In this document: positions 17,883 to 24,309 of the stretch, in pieces
Layout of the letters: every line of letters begins with the position of its first letter
Numbering within the stretch: the first letter of the stretch is position 1
DNA from: an uncultured Collinsella sp.
Lineage (GTDB): Bacteria > Actinomycetota > Coriobacteriia > Coriobacteriales > Coriobacteriaceae
Direction: 5' to 3'
Length of the DNA stretch: 24,309 nucleotides
Assembly (NCBI GenBank): GCA_934650975.1
Contig: CAKUFW010000026.1
Span: 1 to 24,309, forward strand
Notes under the pieces: generated by a model
What the model was told of the DNA's origin: nothing
The model's input: the letters and a program-made list of their open reading frames with translations, nothing else
Databases searched by the model: none
Position numbers and translations under genes: made by a program

Positions 17883-18671
17883 ATGGCCAACATGACGAGC
17901 TCGGTTTCGGCATCGCAGGTTGCCGGCGAGCTGGCGAGCGCCACGTTTGAGGAGATTCCCGCCCTCGTGGAGCATTATCGCGAGGATCCGCGCCAGCAGG
18001 TGATCAAGGCTTGCGAGCGTGCTCTTAAGCGCCATGCCAAGGAGCTTGCCGAACGCGAGCGCGTCAACGACATGTACGAGCTGATGCACGAGCTCGGCGG
18101 GGATGGCGTGGTCGTTGGTGTCGACGAGGTGGGTCGCGGCTCGGTGGCCGGTCCTTTGACGGTGTGCGCTGTGTGCCTTCCCATGGAGCCGCGCGTTTGG
18201 GGCATCAACGATTCCAAAAAGCTCACGCCGGCGCGTCGCGAGCTGCTCTCGGTGAAGATTGCCGAGGTCGCGACAGCAATCGGTTTTTGCCATATCGCGC
18301 CTGCGGATATCGATGATATGGGCATGGCTCGCGCCATCCGCGCCGCCGTTGCGGGCGCCGTCTCCGATACGGGACTCGAGCCCGATTGCGTGCTTATGGA
18401 CGGTAACCCCTTGGGCGCCGTTCCCAACGAGCGCGACGTCGTGAAGGGCGATGCCAAGATCGCCTGTATCGCCGCTGCGTCCATCATGGCCAAGGTCACG
18501 CGTGACGAGATGATGGTCGAGTACGATGCCGAGTACCCCGAGTATCATTTGGCCGAGTCGAAGGGCTACGCAAGCCCCGAGCACATCGAGGCGATTCGCA
18601 AACATGGACTTTGTCCGCTGCACCGCGTGAGCTTTTGCGGAAACTTTCTGCAGACTGAGCGCCTTTTCTAG
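17883..18671 (+). CDS. rnhB: Ribonuclease HII
   Basis: Cuts RNA in RNA-DNA hybrids and starts removal of single ribonucleotides from DNA. The active-site block VGVDEVGRGSVAGP carries D81 and E82. DSKKLT, VLMDG (third acidic residue) and KGDAKIACIAAASIMAKVTRD (fourth) follow, and HRVSFC is near the end. Length is 262 residues; about 75 residues precede the catalytic core, a helical, charged extension such as is seen in several Gram-positive RNases HII. ATG at 17883 is chosen because AAGGAGG lies 7 bases upstream; the in-frame ATG at 17865 lies before that ribosome site. A strong terminator follows the gene. Confidence 0.95.
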   Translation: MANMTSSVSASQVAGELASATFEEIPALVEHYREDPRQQVIKACERALKRHAKELAERERVNDMYELMHELGGDGVVVGVDEVGRGSVAGPLTVCAVCLPMEPRVWGINDSKKLTPARRELLSVKIAEVATAIGFCHIAPADIDDMGMARAIRAAVAGAVSDTGLEPDCVLMDGNPLGAVPNERDVVKGDAKIACIAAASIMAKVTRDEMMVEYDAEYPEYHLAESKGYASPEHIEAIRKHGLCPLHRVSFCGNFLQTERLF

Positions 18672-18720
18672 GCCAATTGTGGAGACAGGGACCTCTGTGG
18701 TTTTATAAACCTGCTGGTAG

Positions 18721-18762
18721 CGGGCCGTGTGCAACGTGATTGTTGCGCACGGCCCGTTTTTT
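18721..18762 (+). terminator. Intrinsic terminator of rnhB
   Basis: A 15-bp stem (18721-18735 with 18742-18756, one G-U pair) around a GTGATT loop is followed by TTTTTTG. It is among the strongest terminators in the window and implies that yraN and the genes after it have their own promoter between 18763 and 18860, though none is clear by eye. Confidence 0.94.
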
Positions 18763-18860
18763 GTCGGCATTTGGTCAGCTTTTGGTTTGCTTCCGGTACT
18801 TACCCGCATGAAAGGAGCCCTCATCATCGGGGCAATGCAGTGTGCGGGAAAGGAGATCCC

Positions 18861-19346
18861 ATGTGTGCCGCAAGTAAAAAGAGCAAGACGCAGCAACTCA
18901 AGGAGCGTTGGGAAGACGGCGAGCTCGACTGCGGGGCGATTACGCCCGAGTTTATCAAGGGGCTTAGTCCCCGCGAGCTCGGCATGCTGGGCGAGCTGAT
19001 CACCATCGATTACTTTAACGAGCGTGGATACACCTTGTTGGAGCAGGGCTATCGCTGCATTGAGGGCGAAGCCGATCTGGTGCTGCTCGATGAACTCGAC
19101 GATGTCGTGGTGATGGCCGAGGTCAAGACGAGACGCGTCGCTCTGGATTGCGCCACGCGGGTCTTTCCCGAGGAGGCCGTGGACGCCCAAAAGCAGCGCC
19201 GGTATCGCCGCATCGCAAGTTGTTATCTTATGGAGCACTATCCGCTCAGGTCGATTCGCTTCGATGCCGTGGGCGTTACCATTCGCGGCGGGCATATCGC
19301 CGAGATCGAGCACCAGTACAACGCGTTTGATTGGCAGGTGTCGTGA
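18861..19346 (+). CDS. yraN: YraN family protein (UPF0102, endonuclease-like fold)
   Basis: UPF0102/YraN family; members have a restriction-endonuclease-like fold and no firmly established role. The core is visible: LGELITIDYFNERGYTLLEQ, then the signature EGEADLVLLDE and MAEVKTRR, which supply the Glu, Asp and E-x-K positions of a nuclease-like site. QKQRRYRRIASCYL continues the family pattern. Length is 161 residues, with about 38 residues before the core. The ATG at 18861 has AAGGAG 5 bases upstream. Its stop codon overlaps the start of yifB (TGATG). Position between rnhB and yifB/dprA is conserved in many bacteria and suggests a DNA-related role. Confidence 0.88.
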   Translation: MCAASKKSKTQQLKERWEDGELDCGAITPEFIKGLSPRELGMLGELITIDYFNERGYTLLEQGYRCIEGEADLVLLDELDDVVVMAEVKTRRVALDCATRVFPEEAVDAQKQRRYRRIASCYLMEHYPLRSIRFDAVGVTIRGGHIAEIEHQYNAFDWQVS

Positions 19347-20869
19347 TGGCGTTTGAGACGTTTGCCGTTCACGCTGCCTGTATCCGCGGCGTCGAGGCGA
19401 TCCCCGTTACGGTCGAGGTCTCGCTTGCTGGCGGCGTTCCAGGTATCCAGATGCTCGGCATTCCGAGCATGGAGGTGATGGAGTCGCGCGGGCGTATCCG
19501 GTGCGCCATGCGCTCGGCCGGCTTTGAGATCCCGCGCTCTGGCATTACCGTCAACCTGGCACCCGGCGATATCCGTAAAACTGGCAGCGGTTTTGACCTG
19601 CCGATTGCCATCGCGGTTCTGGCGGCTGATGGGCAGATTCCCCGTGACAACCTCGATCGCTGCCTTATCGCAGGCGAGCTTGGTCTGGACGGCACCGTGC
19701 TGCCCGTCAAGGGCGAGGTGGCGTTTCAGCTGTTGGCGCGCGAAATGGGGCTTTCCTTTATCGCCGGTAGGTCCGATCAGCATGTCCCGCTTGCGGGCGT
19801 TGACTGCGGGTTCATCGACCATCTATCTCAGCTTGCCCATGGCATGGGCGATGCCGCACGGCATTATCTGGATTCTGAAGTGCTCGAGGCGACCTTTGAG
19901 CCCGAGTTCGATTATGCCGACGTGCTGGGGCAGGAGGTCGCCAAGCGCGGCATGGCGCTTGCGGCCGCCGGCGAGCTCGGCCTGCTCATGATCGGCTCGC
20001 CCGGTTCGGGCAAGACCATGCTTGCGCGGCGCATGACGGGCATTTTGCCCGAGCTTTCTCTCGAGGACCAGCAAGAGGCGCTGTGCATTCATTCGGTCTT
20101 GGGCGAGAACATCGATGGACTGCTTGCAGGGCATCGCCCCTTCCGCAGCCCGCATCACAGCATTTCGACCGCGGGACTCATCGGCGGCGGGCGTCCGGTG
20201 CATCCGGGCGAGATCAGTCTGGCTCATGGCGGCGTGCTCTTTTTGGACGAGCTCGCCGAGTTTCCCACCGGTGTGCTGCAGACGCTGCGTCAGCCCATTG
20301 AGCGCGGTTACGTGAGGATCGTGCGTGTTGACGGGGCCTTTACGTTCCCGTCGCGCTTTCAGCTGCTGGCGGCGAGCAATCCCTGCCCCTGCGGATTTTT
20401 GGGCGATCGCGAAGTGCCGTGCCGCTGTTCTGCCTCGATGGTCGAGCGCTACCGGGCAAAGTTGCGCGGTCCTTTGGCCGACCGCATCGACATGATGATC
20501 GATGTTACTCGGCCCGATCCCCAGGTGATCATCGAGGGCGCGGAAGGTATGTCATCGGCCGAGCTGCGCGATTACGTTGTGCGCGGGCGCGCTTTCCGCG
20601 CCTGGCGTGAATCCCGTATGGACGATGCGGACTCCGAGGCCGAGGAAGATGAGTCGCGGTCCATTGACGGCGTCGTTTCGACCTTTGGGCTTGATGAGGC
20701 CGCCGAGAAATGCGTGCTTGGCTTGTCGAAGCGCACGCATCTCACGGGCCGCGGCATCGTGCGCCTGGTACGCATCGCGCGCACGATTGCCGATGTTGCC
20801 GAAAGCGAACGGGTGACGCAGGATCACGTGCTCGAGGCGGCGATGTATCAGGGAAGGAGGGACCAATAA
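19346..20869 (+). CDS. yifB: YifB/ComM-family AAA+ ATPase (Mg-chelatase-like)
   Basis: AAA+ protein of the YifB/ComM family; in Gram-negative relatives ComM acts as a branch-migrating helicase during natural transformation. The N-terminal ChlI-like domain starts FETFAVHAACIRGVEAIPV and includes GFDLPIAIAVL. Walker A GSPGSGKT lies at residues 217-224, and Walker B is the VLFLDELAEF segment. SPHHSISTAGLIGGG and SNPCPCGFLGD are family signatures; a four-cysteine cluster (CPCG with CRC) may bind zinc. The C-terminal part contains LTGRGIVRLVRIARTIADV. Length is 507 residues, typical. The ATG overlaps the yraN stop, and the stop overlaps the dprA start, so the three are translationally coupled. Confidence 0.93.
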   Translation: MAFETFAVHAACIRGVEAIPVTVEVSLAGGVPGIQMLGIPSMEVMESRGRIRCAMRSAGFEIPRSGITVNLAPGDIRKTGSGFDLPIAIAVLAADGQIPRDNLDRCLIAGELGLDGTVLPVKGEVAFQLLAREMGLSFIAGRSDQHVPLAGVDCGFIDHLSQLAHGMGDAARHYLDSEVLEATFEPEFDYADVLGQEVAKRGMALAAAGELGLLMIGSPGSGKTMLARRMTGILPELSLEDQQEALCIHSVLGENIDGLLAGHRPFRSPHHSISTAGLIGGGRPVHPGEISLAHGGVLFLDELAEFPTGVLQTLRQPIERGYVRIVRVDGAFTFPSRFQLLAASNPCPCGFLGDREVPCRCSASMVERYRAKLRGPLADRIDMMIDVTRPDPQVIIEGAEGMSSAELRDYVVRGRAFRAWRESRMDDADSEAEEDESRSIDGVVSTFGLDEAAEKCVLGLSKRTHLTGRGIVRLVRIARTIADVAESERVTQDHVLEAAMYQGRRDQ

Positions 20870-21801
20870 TGGGCGAGGAGACTTATCAGTTGCACCCCGG
20901 TGATGCGCTGTATCCCAAGACCGTTTTGGAGCTTTCGGATGTGCCCGAGACCCTCTACGTTCGCGGCGACCCTGCCGTGTTGTCGACGCCCGCGCTTTCC
21001 ATCATCGGCGCGCGCAAGGCATCGCCGTACGGCCTTGCCGTGGCCGAGCTTGCGGCCAAGGTAGCGGTTGAGGCGGGGGTGACGGTGGTCTCGGGCGGTG
21101 CGGTCGGCTGCGACCAGGCATCGGGTTGGGCCGCGATCAATTCCGGCGGCAAACACGTCGTGGTGCTGGGGACGGGCGCCGATGTTGTCTATCCGCGCTC
21201 GAGCGCTGGGCTTATCACGCGCACGCTCGATACGGGCGGCGCGGTCGTGTCGATCTCGCCGTGGGGTATGGGGCCGCGCAAGTTTGCCTTCCCGCGGCGC
21301 AACCGGGTGATTGCGGCCCTGTCGCAAGCGCTCTTTGTATCCGAGGCGGGTATGCCCTCGGGTACGTTTTCCACGGCGGAGGCCGCTATGGACTTGGGAC
21401 GCGAACTGCTTGCGGTGCCTGGCTCCATTCTGTCGCCCGAGTCGCGCGGCACCAACTATCTCATCGCCAATGGAGCCTGCTGTATCGTGGACGAGGAATC
21501 CATCGAAATGGCTATTTCACGCATCTACGGCACGCTGCGCTACTCGCGTCCCGATGCACCCGGCATCGCCGATCTGGACCCCATGCAGCAGGCCGTGATG
21601 CACGCGCTCATCGCTTCGCCGCTCAAGGTCGACGACATCGCCGCGCTCGTCTCGCTTGATGCCGTCGGAGTGCTCAAACTCTTGGGCTCGCTCGAGCTCG
21701 AGGGCCTTATCGAGCGCATGATGGATGGAAGGTATGCGCCCTCAAAGTTTGCGCTTCACGCTCAGACGCCCTTCGGTCACAATGGAAAGCGTGTCAATTA
21801 G
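20869..21801 (+). CDS. dprA: DNA-processing protein DprA (Smf)
   Basis: Binds incoming single-stranded DNA and loads RecA during transformation. The Rossmann-like core contains SIIGARKASPYG (GARK from residue 47), VVSGGAVGCDQASG, VVVLGTGADVVYP, FPRRNRVIAALS and SGTFSTAEAAMDLGRELLAVPGS. The usual GID motif reads GCD and the following AH reads GW, small departures from the family. A C-terminal winged-helix segment (DPMQQAVMHALIASPLKVDD) follows. Length is 310 residues. The ATG at 20869 overlaps the yifB stop (TAATG), with GGGAAGGAGG upstream. Presence of dprA and a comM homologue does not prove competence, since both are widespread. Confidence 0.92.
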   Translation: MGEETYQLHPGDALYPKTVLELSDVPETLYVRGDPAVLSTPALSIIGARKASPYGLAVAELAAKVAVEAGVTVVSGGAVGCDQASGWAAINSGGKHVVVLGTGADVVYPRSSAGLITRTLDTGGAVVSISPWGMGPRKFAFPRRNRVIAALSQALFVSEAGMPSGTFSTAEAAMDLGRELLAVPGSILSPESRGTNYLIANGACCIVDEESIEMAISRIYGTLRYSRPDAPGIADLDPMQQAVMHALIASPLKVDDIAALVSLDAVGVLKLLGSLELEGLIERMMDGRYAPSKFALHAQTPFGHNGKRVN

Positions 21802-21815
21802 AAAGGTGTTTGCAG

Positions 21816-23153
21816 ATGCTGTTTGATCAGGTGACGGTTATCGGTGGCGGTCTGGCGGGTTCGGAATGTGCGATCCAGCTGGCAGATCGCGGGTTTGCCG
21901 TAAAACTGTGCGAGATGCGCCCCCAGGTGAGCTCTCCGGCACACCATACCGATCACCTGGCCGAGCTCGTCTGCTCCAATTCGTTTAAGTCGGCCCGTCC
22001 GGATTCCGCTGCTGGCCTGCTAAAGGCCGAGCTCGAGCGCATGGGCTCGGTGCTGCTCGATTGCGCCCATCGTGCGGCCGTTCCCGCCGGCGGTGCCCTG
22101 GCGGTCGACCGCGTCAGGTTTTCCGAGCTTGTCGAGGCCGAGGTTGCCGCACGCCCTAACATCGAGGTCGTTCACGGTGAGGTGACCCAGATTCCCGAGG
22201 GCCACGTGGTCATTGCCGCGGGACCGCTGTGCTCGCCGGCTCTGAGCGAAGAGGTCATGAAGCTCGTTGGCGGCGACGCCCTGGCGTTCTTTGATGCCGC
22301 GGCCCCGATCGTCGATGCCTCCACGCTCGATATGGACGTGCTGTTTTCGCAGTCGCGCTACGAGGAGCAGGGGAGCGGCGACTATCTCAACGCCCCGCTC
22401 AATAAGGAGGAGTACGAGGCCTTTATCGAGGCGCTCACCACGGCCGACCGCGTGGTGCTCAAGGATTTTGAAGGCGGTGACCTGTTCCAGGCCTGCCAGC
22501 CCGCCGAGGAGGTTGCCCGTACCGGCAAGGACGCTATTCGCTTTGGCGCTATGAAGCCCGTCGGACTCACCGACCCGCGCACGGGGCGTCGTCCCTGGGC
22601 AGCGATTCAGCTGCGCGCCGAGAACAAGGAGAAGACCGCCTATAACCTGGTGGGCTTCCAGACCAATTTGACCTTTGGCGAACAAAAGCGTGTCTTCCAT
22701 ATGGTTCCCGGTCTGGAGCATGCCGAGTTCTTCCGCTACGGTGTCATGCATCGCAATACCTTTGTCGATGCGCCGCACGTACTTGACGGCACCTTTGCCG
22801 TGCCCGGTACGGACGTGCGCCTTGCCGGGCAGATCACCGGCACCGAGGGGTACATGGAGGCGGTGGCGACCGGTCTGCTTGCGGCGCTTAACACCTATGC
22901 TGAGGCTATCGGTGCGGCTTCTGTGGAGCTGCCTCGCGTGGGCGCCCTGGGTGCGCTCGTGGGCTATGCGACCGATCCGGCTACGGTGGGCTACCAGCCC
23001 ATGCATGTCAACTTTGGCCTGGTGCCGCCGCTCCAGGACGGCAAGCGCCGCAGCAAGCGCGACCGTTACCAGGCTTATGCGGACCGCGCCCTCGAGGCCC
23101 TCGATGCCTACTTAGCCACGCGTTCCGATTTGTTTGGAGGCGACCGGTCATAG
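21816..23153 (+). CDS. trmFO: tRNA (m5U54) methyltransferase TrmFO (folate- and FAD-dependent)
   Basis: Makes 5-methyluridine at position 54 of the tRNA T-loop using methylenetetrahydrofolate and FADH2. The FAD-binding VTVIGGGLAGSECAIQLA starts the protein, and LAELVCSNSFKS contains C53, a conserved functional cysteine position. KPVGLTDPRTGRRPWAAIQL, YNLVGFQTNLTFGEQKRVF and GQITGTEGYMEAVATGLLAA are diagnostic. Length is 445 residues, as expected. The ATG at 21816 is chosen because AAAGGTG lies 7 bases upstream; a TTG two codons earlier is the alternative. It sits between dprA and xerC, the order common in Gram-positives. Its stop codon TAG is part of the ATAG sequence where xerC should start. 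Confidence 0.96.
   Translation: MLFDQVTVIGGGLAGSECAIQLADRGFAVKLCEMRPQVSSPAHHTDHLAELVCSNSFKSARPDSAAGLLKAELERMGSVLLDCAHRAAVPAGGALAVDRVRFSELVEAEVAARPNIEVVHGEVTQIPEGHVVIAAGPLCSPALSEEVMKLVGGDALAFFDAAAPIVDASTLDMDVLFSQSRYEEQGSGDYLNAPLNKEEYEAFIEALTTADRVVLKDFEGGDLFQACQPAEEVARTGKDAIRFGAMKPVGLTDPRTGRRPWAAIQLRAENKEKTAYNLVGFQTNLTFGEQKRVFHMVPGLEHAEFFRYGVMHRNTFVDAPHVLDGTFAVPGTDVRLAGQITGTEGYMEAVATGLLAALNTYAEAIGAASVELPRVGALGALVGYATDPATVGYQPMHVNFGLVPPLQDGKRRSKRDRYQAYADRALEALDAYLATRSDLFGGDRS
23136..23140 (+). promoter_or_regulatory. Ribosome-binding site that points to the xerC start
   Basis: GGAGG inside the end of trmFO is 9 bases before the ATA at 23150. No comparable ribosome site precedes the GTG at 23228, where GAGGG is about 16 bases away. 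This favours initiation near 23150 despite the lack of a standard start codon. Confidence 0.5.
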
Positions 23154-24070
23154 CCTTTGACCTGTACGACACCATCGACTCGTTTGTCGCCTATATCGCG
23201 CGCGTCGAGGGCCTGTCTCCCAACACGGTGACAGCCTATGGCTCGAGGCTGGAGCGCTTTGCTGCCTGGTGCGAGCGCGAAGATATCGATGTTTTCGCTG
23301 CCGACGTCCGCACCATTCGTCGCTATCTTGCCGAGCTATCGCGTGAGCGGGTGGCTCCCCGAACGCTTGCGGCACATTTGTCGGCTATCCGATCGCTCTA
23401 TCGTTGGATGGCTGCCGAGGGAATCGTGGAGGGTGATGTGGTCTCGGCGATCTCCTCGCCCAAGCTGCCGCGCGACCTGCCCGGTGTGCTGACGACCCAG
23501 CAGGTCGAGGCGTTGCTCCAAATCCCCGACGCCTCTACGCCCGCCGGATTGCGCGATGCGGCGATGCTCGAGCTTCTTTATGCATCCGGCGCGCGCATCT
23601 CCGAGCTCGCGGCGCTCAATAATGAGTCCATTGGCTGGTCAGAGCGCACGCTGCGGCTGTGGGGAAAGGGGGGCAAGGAGCGCATCGTCCCCCTGTATCG
23701 CCGCGCACTCGAGGCAACCCGTACCTATGTCGAGGAGGGGAGACCGGTGTTGCTCGCGCGGGCAAAGCGTCGCGATCCCGCGAACGGTCCGCATCCGCTG
23801 TTTATATCTGCGCGCGGCAACCGCATGAGCGCCGCCATGCTCAGGAGGCGGTTCCATATGCTGGCGACGCTTGCCGGCATTCCGGCCGATATCGCCCCGC
23901 ACGCGATGCGCCACACCTTTGCGACCGATCTGCTCGAGGGCGGCGCGGACCTGCGCTCGGTCCAGGAGCTGCTGGGGCATGCGAGCCTGTCTACGACGCA
24001 GATCTACACGCATCTCACGCCCGATCGGCTTAAGCGCGCCGTGGCCCAGGCCCATCCCCGGGGCGAGTAA
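23150..24070 (+). CDS. xerC: Tyrosine recombinase XerC, start codon non-standard
   Basis: Site-specific recombinase that resolves chromosome dimers at dif. The catalytic domain is complete: Arg in SGARISELAAL, Lys in GKGGKERIVPL, HAMRHTFATDLL, and LGHASLSTTQIYTHL with the second His and the nucleophilic Tyr. The N-terminal core-binding domain reads DTIDSFVAYIARVEGLSPNTVTAYGSRL and is homologous from about 23168 on. The first in-frame ATG, GTG or TTG is GTG at 23228, which would remove the first helix. From ATA at 23150 the protein is 306 residues, the usual XerC size; from 23228 it is 280. ATA overlaps the trmFO stop (ATAG) and follows GGAGG. XerC rather than XerD is inferred from the trmFO neighbour. 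Confidence 0.85.
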   Translation: MAFDLYDTIDSFVAYIARVEGLSPNTVTAYGSRLERFAAWCEREDIDVFAADVRTIRRYLAELSRERVAPRTLAAHLSAIRSLYRWMAAEGIVEGDVVSAISSPKLPRDLPGVLTTQQVEALLQIPDASTPAGLRDAAMLELLYASGARISELAALNNESIGWSERTLRLWGKGGKERIVPLYRRALEATRTYVEEGRPVLLARAKRRDPANGPHPLFISARGNRMSAAMLRRRFHMLATLAGIPADIAPHAMRHTFATDLLEGGADLRSVQELLGHASLSTTQIYTHLTPDRLKRAVAQAHPRGE

Positions 24071-24116
24071 ATCTGACGCCCCTCGCAGCACTCAGGTGTG
24101 TGGTTTTGATTGCGGG

Positions 24117-24145
24117 TTGGCAGGAAGAAGTAATCCTGCTATCAT
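24117..24145 (+). promoter_or_regulatory. Strong promoter for the downstream ribosomal gene (probably rpsB)
   Basis: TTGGCA (24117-24122), exactly 17 bp, TATCAT (24140-24145), with TGC directly before it as in an extended -10. Each hexamer matches five of six consensus bases. Transcription would start near 24152. Confidence 0.8.
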
Positions 24146-24151
24146 TCATCG

Positions 24152-24286
24152 GGTTGCTTCACGGCAACAGGTTTTTATCACGCACGCACGGCTACTTCAT
24201 ACCGTGGTGCCCGGGCTTTGGTAGCACATGTCCGGGTTGGTTTTGGAGGATGACCCCGCGCGGAGGCAAACCACAGGAGGTTTAAC
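24152..24286 (+). other. Long structured 5' leader of probable rpsB
   Basis: The predicted leader is about 135 nt. It opens with a hairpin (GTTGC, loop TTCACG, GCAAC at 24153-24168) followed by AGGTTTTTA. Further on, CCCGG (24210-24214) can pair with CCGGG (24232-24236), while an overlapping GTGC (24207-24210) can pair with GCAC (24224-24227), so two alternative folds are possible. A GGAGG ribosome site at 24276-24280 ends the leader. No coding region is seen here. Confidence 0.45.
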
Positions 24287-24309
24287 ATGGCTACCAAGAT
24301 TAATATCCG
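24287..24309 (+). CDS. rpsB: Start of probable 30S ribosomal protein S2 gene (truncated by window end)
   Basis: Only seven full codons (MATKINI) plus a partial CGN arginine codon are inside the window. GGAGG lies 6 bases before the ATG, and a strong promoter with a long leader precedes it, as expected for a highly expressed gene. The S2 call rests on synteny (trmFO-xerC is commonly followed by rpsB-tsf) and on the start resembling S2 proteins; seven residues alone cannot prove it. Confidence 0.5.

Overview
The window is a dense, GC-rich bacterial chromosome segment of conserved housekeeping genes. One gene of a different character sits among them: a secreted protein with an aerolysin-like pore-forming region. 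Gene content, codon use, TTG and GTG starts and gene order suggest a high-GC Gram-positive, probably the Coriobacteriia and perhaps Collinsella-like. That placement is an inference from protein sequences and synteny, because no rRNA gene is present.

Layout. (1) Positions 1-3344 carry obgE, nadD, yqeK and rsfS (ribosome-assembly GTPase, NAD synthesis, HD phosphohydrolase, ribosome silencing factor), ending at a strong intrinsic terminator. (2) dinB (DNA polymerase IV) lies alone on the minus strand at 3359-4615. Its start region diverges from the rpsP promoters. (3) Positions 4817-7307 are a ribosome and tRNA-maturation operon: rpsP, khpA, rimM, trmD, lepB. (4) Positions 7367-11285 carry glyQ and glyS (two-subunit glycyl-tRNA synthetase), then the bifunctional PPDK regulatory kinase/phosphotransferase. 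(5) Positions 11286-11625 are an AT-rich regulatory region with several dyads and helically phased repeats. It precedes ppdK (11626-14376), which ends at a 10-bp-stem terminator. (6) Positions 14492-17299 encode the 935-residue secreted protein. (7) rplS has its own promoter, leader hairpin and UUCG-loop terminator. It is separated from the rpsP-rimM-trmD genes it usually accompanies. (8) Positions 17883-24070 carry rnhB, yraN, yifB (comM), dprA, trmFO and xerC, a DNA-processing and tRNA-modification block with tight or overlapping junctions. (9) A good promoter and a leader of about 135 nt lead into the first eight codons of a gene that is probably rpsB.

How the genes work together. Most products serve translation: ribosome assembly and maturation, ribosomal proteins, tRNA modification and tRNA charging. 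A second group handles DNA: polymerase IV, RNase HII, YraN, ComM, DprA and XerC. The PPDK enzyme and its regulator form a metabolic switch at pyruvate/PEP. LepB would remove the signal peptide of the secreted protein.

Most worth a second look are the aerolysin-like secreted protein, the xerC gene with no ATG, GTG or TTG at the expected place, and the ppdK upstream region with a LacI-type palindrome and TTTACC repeats at 11- and 21-bp spacing.
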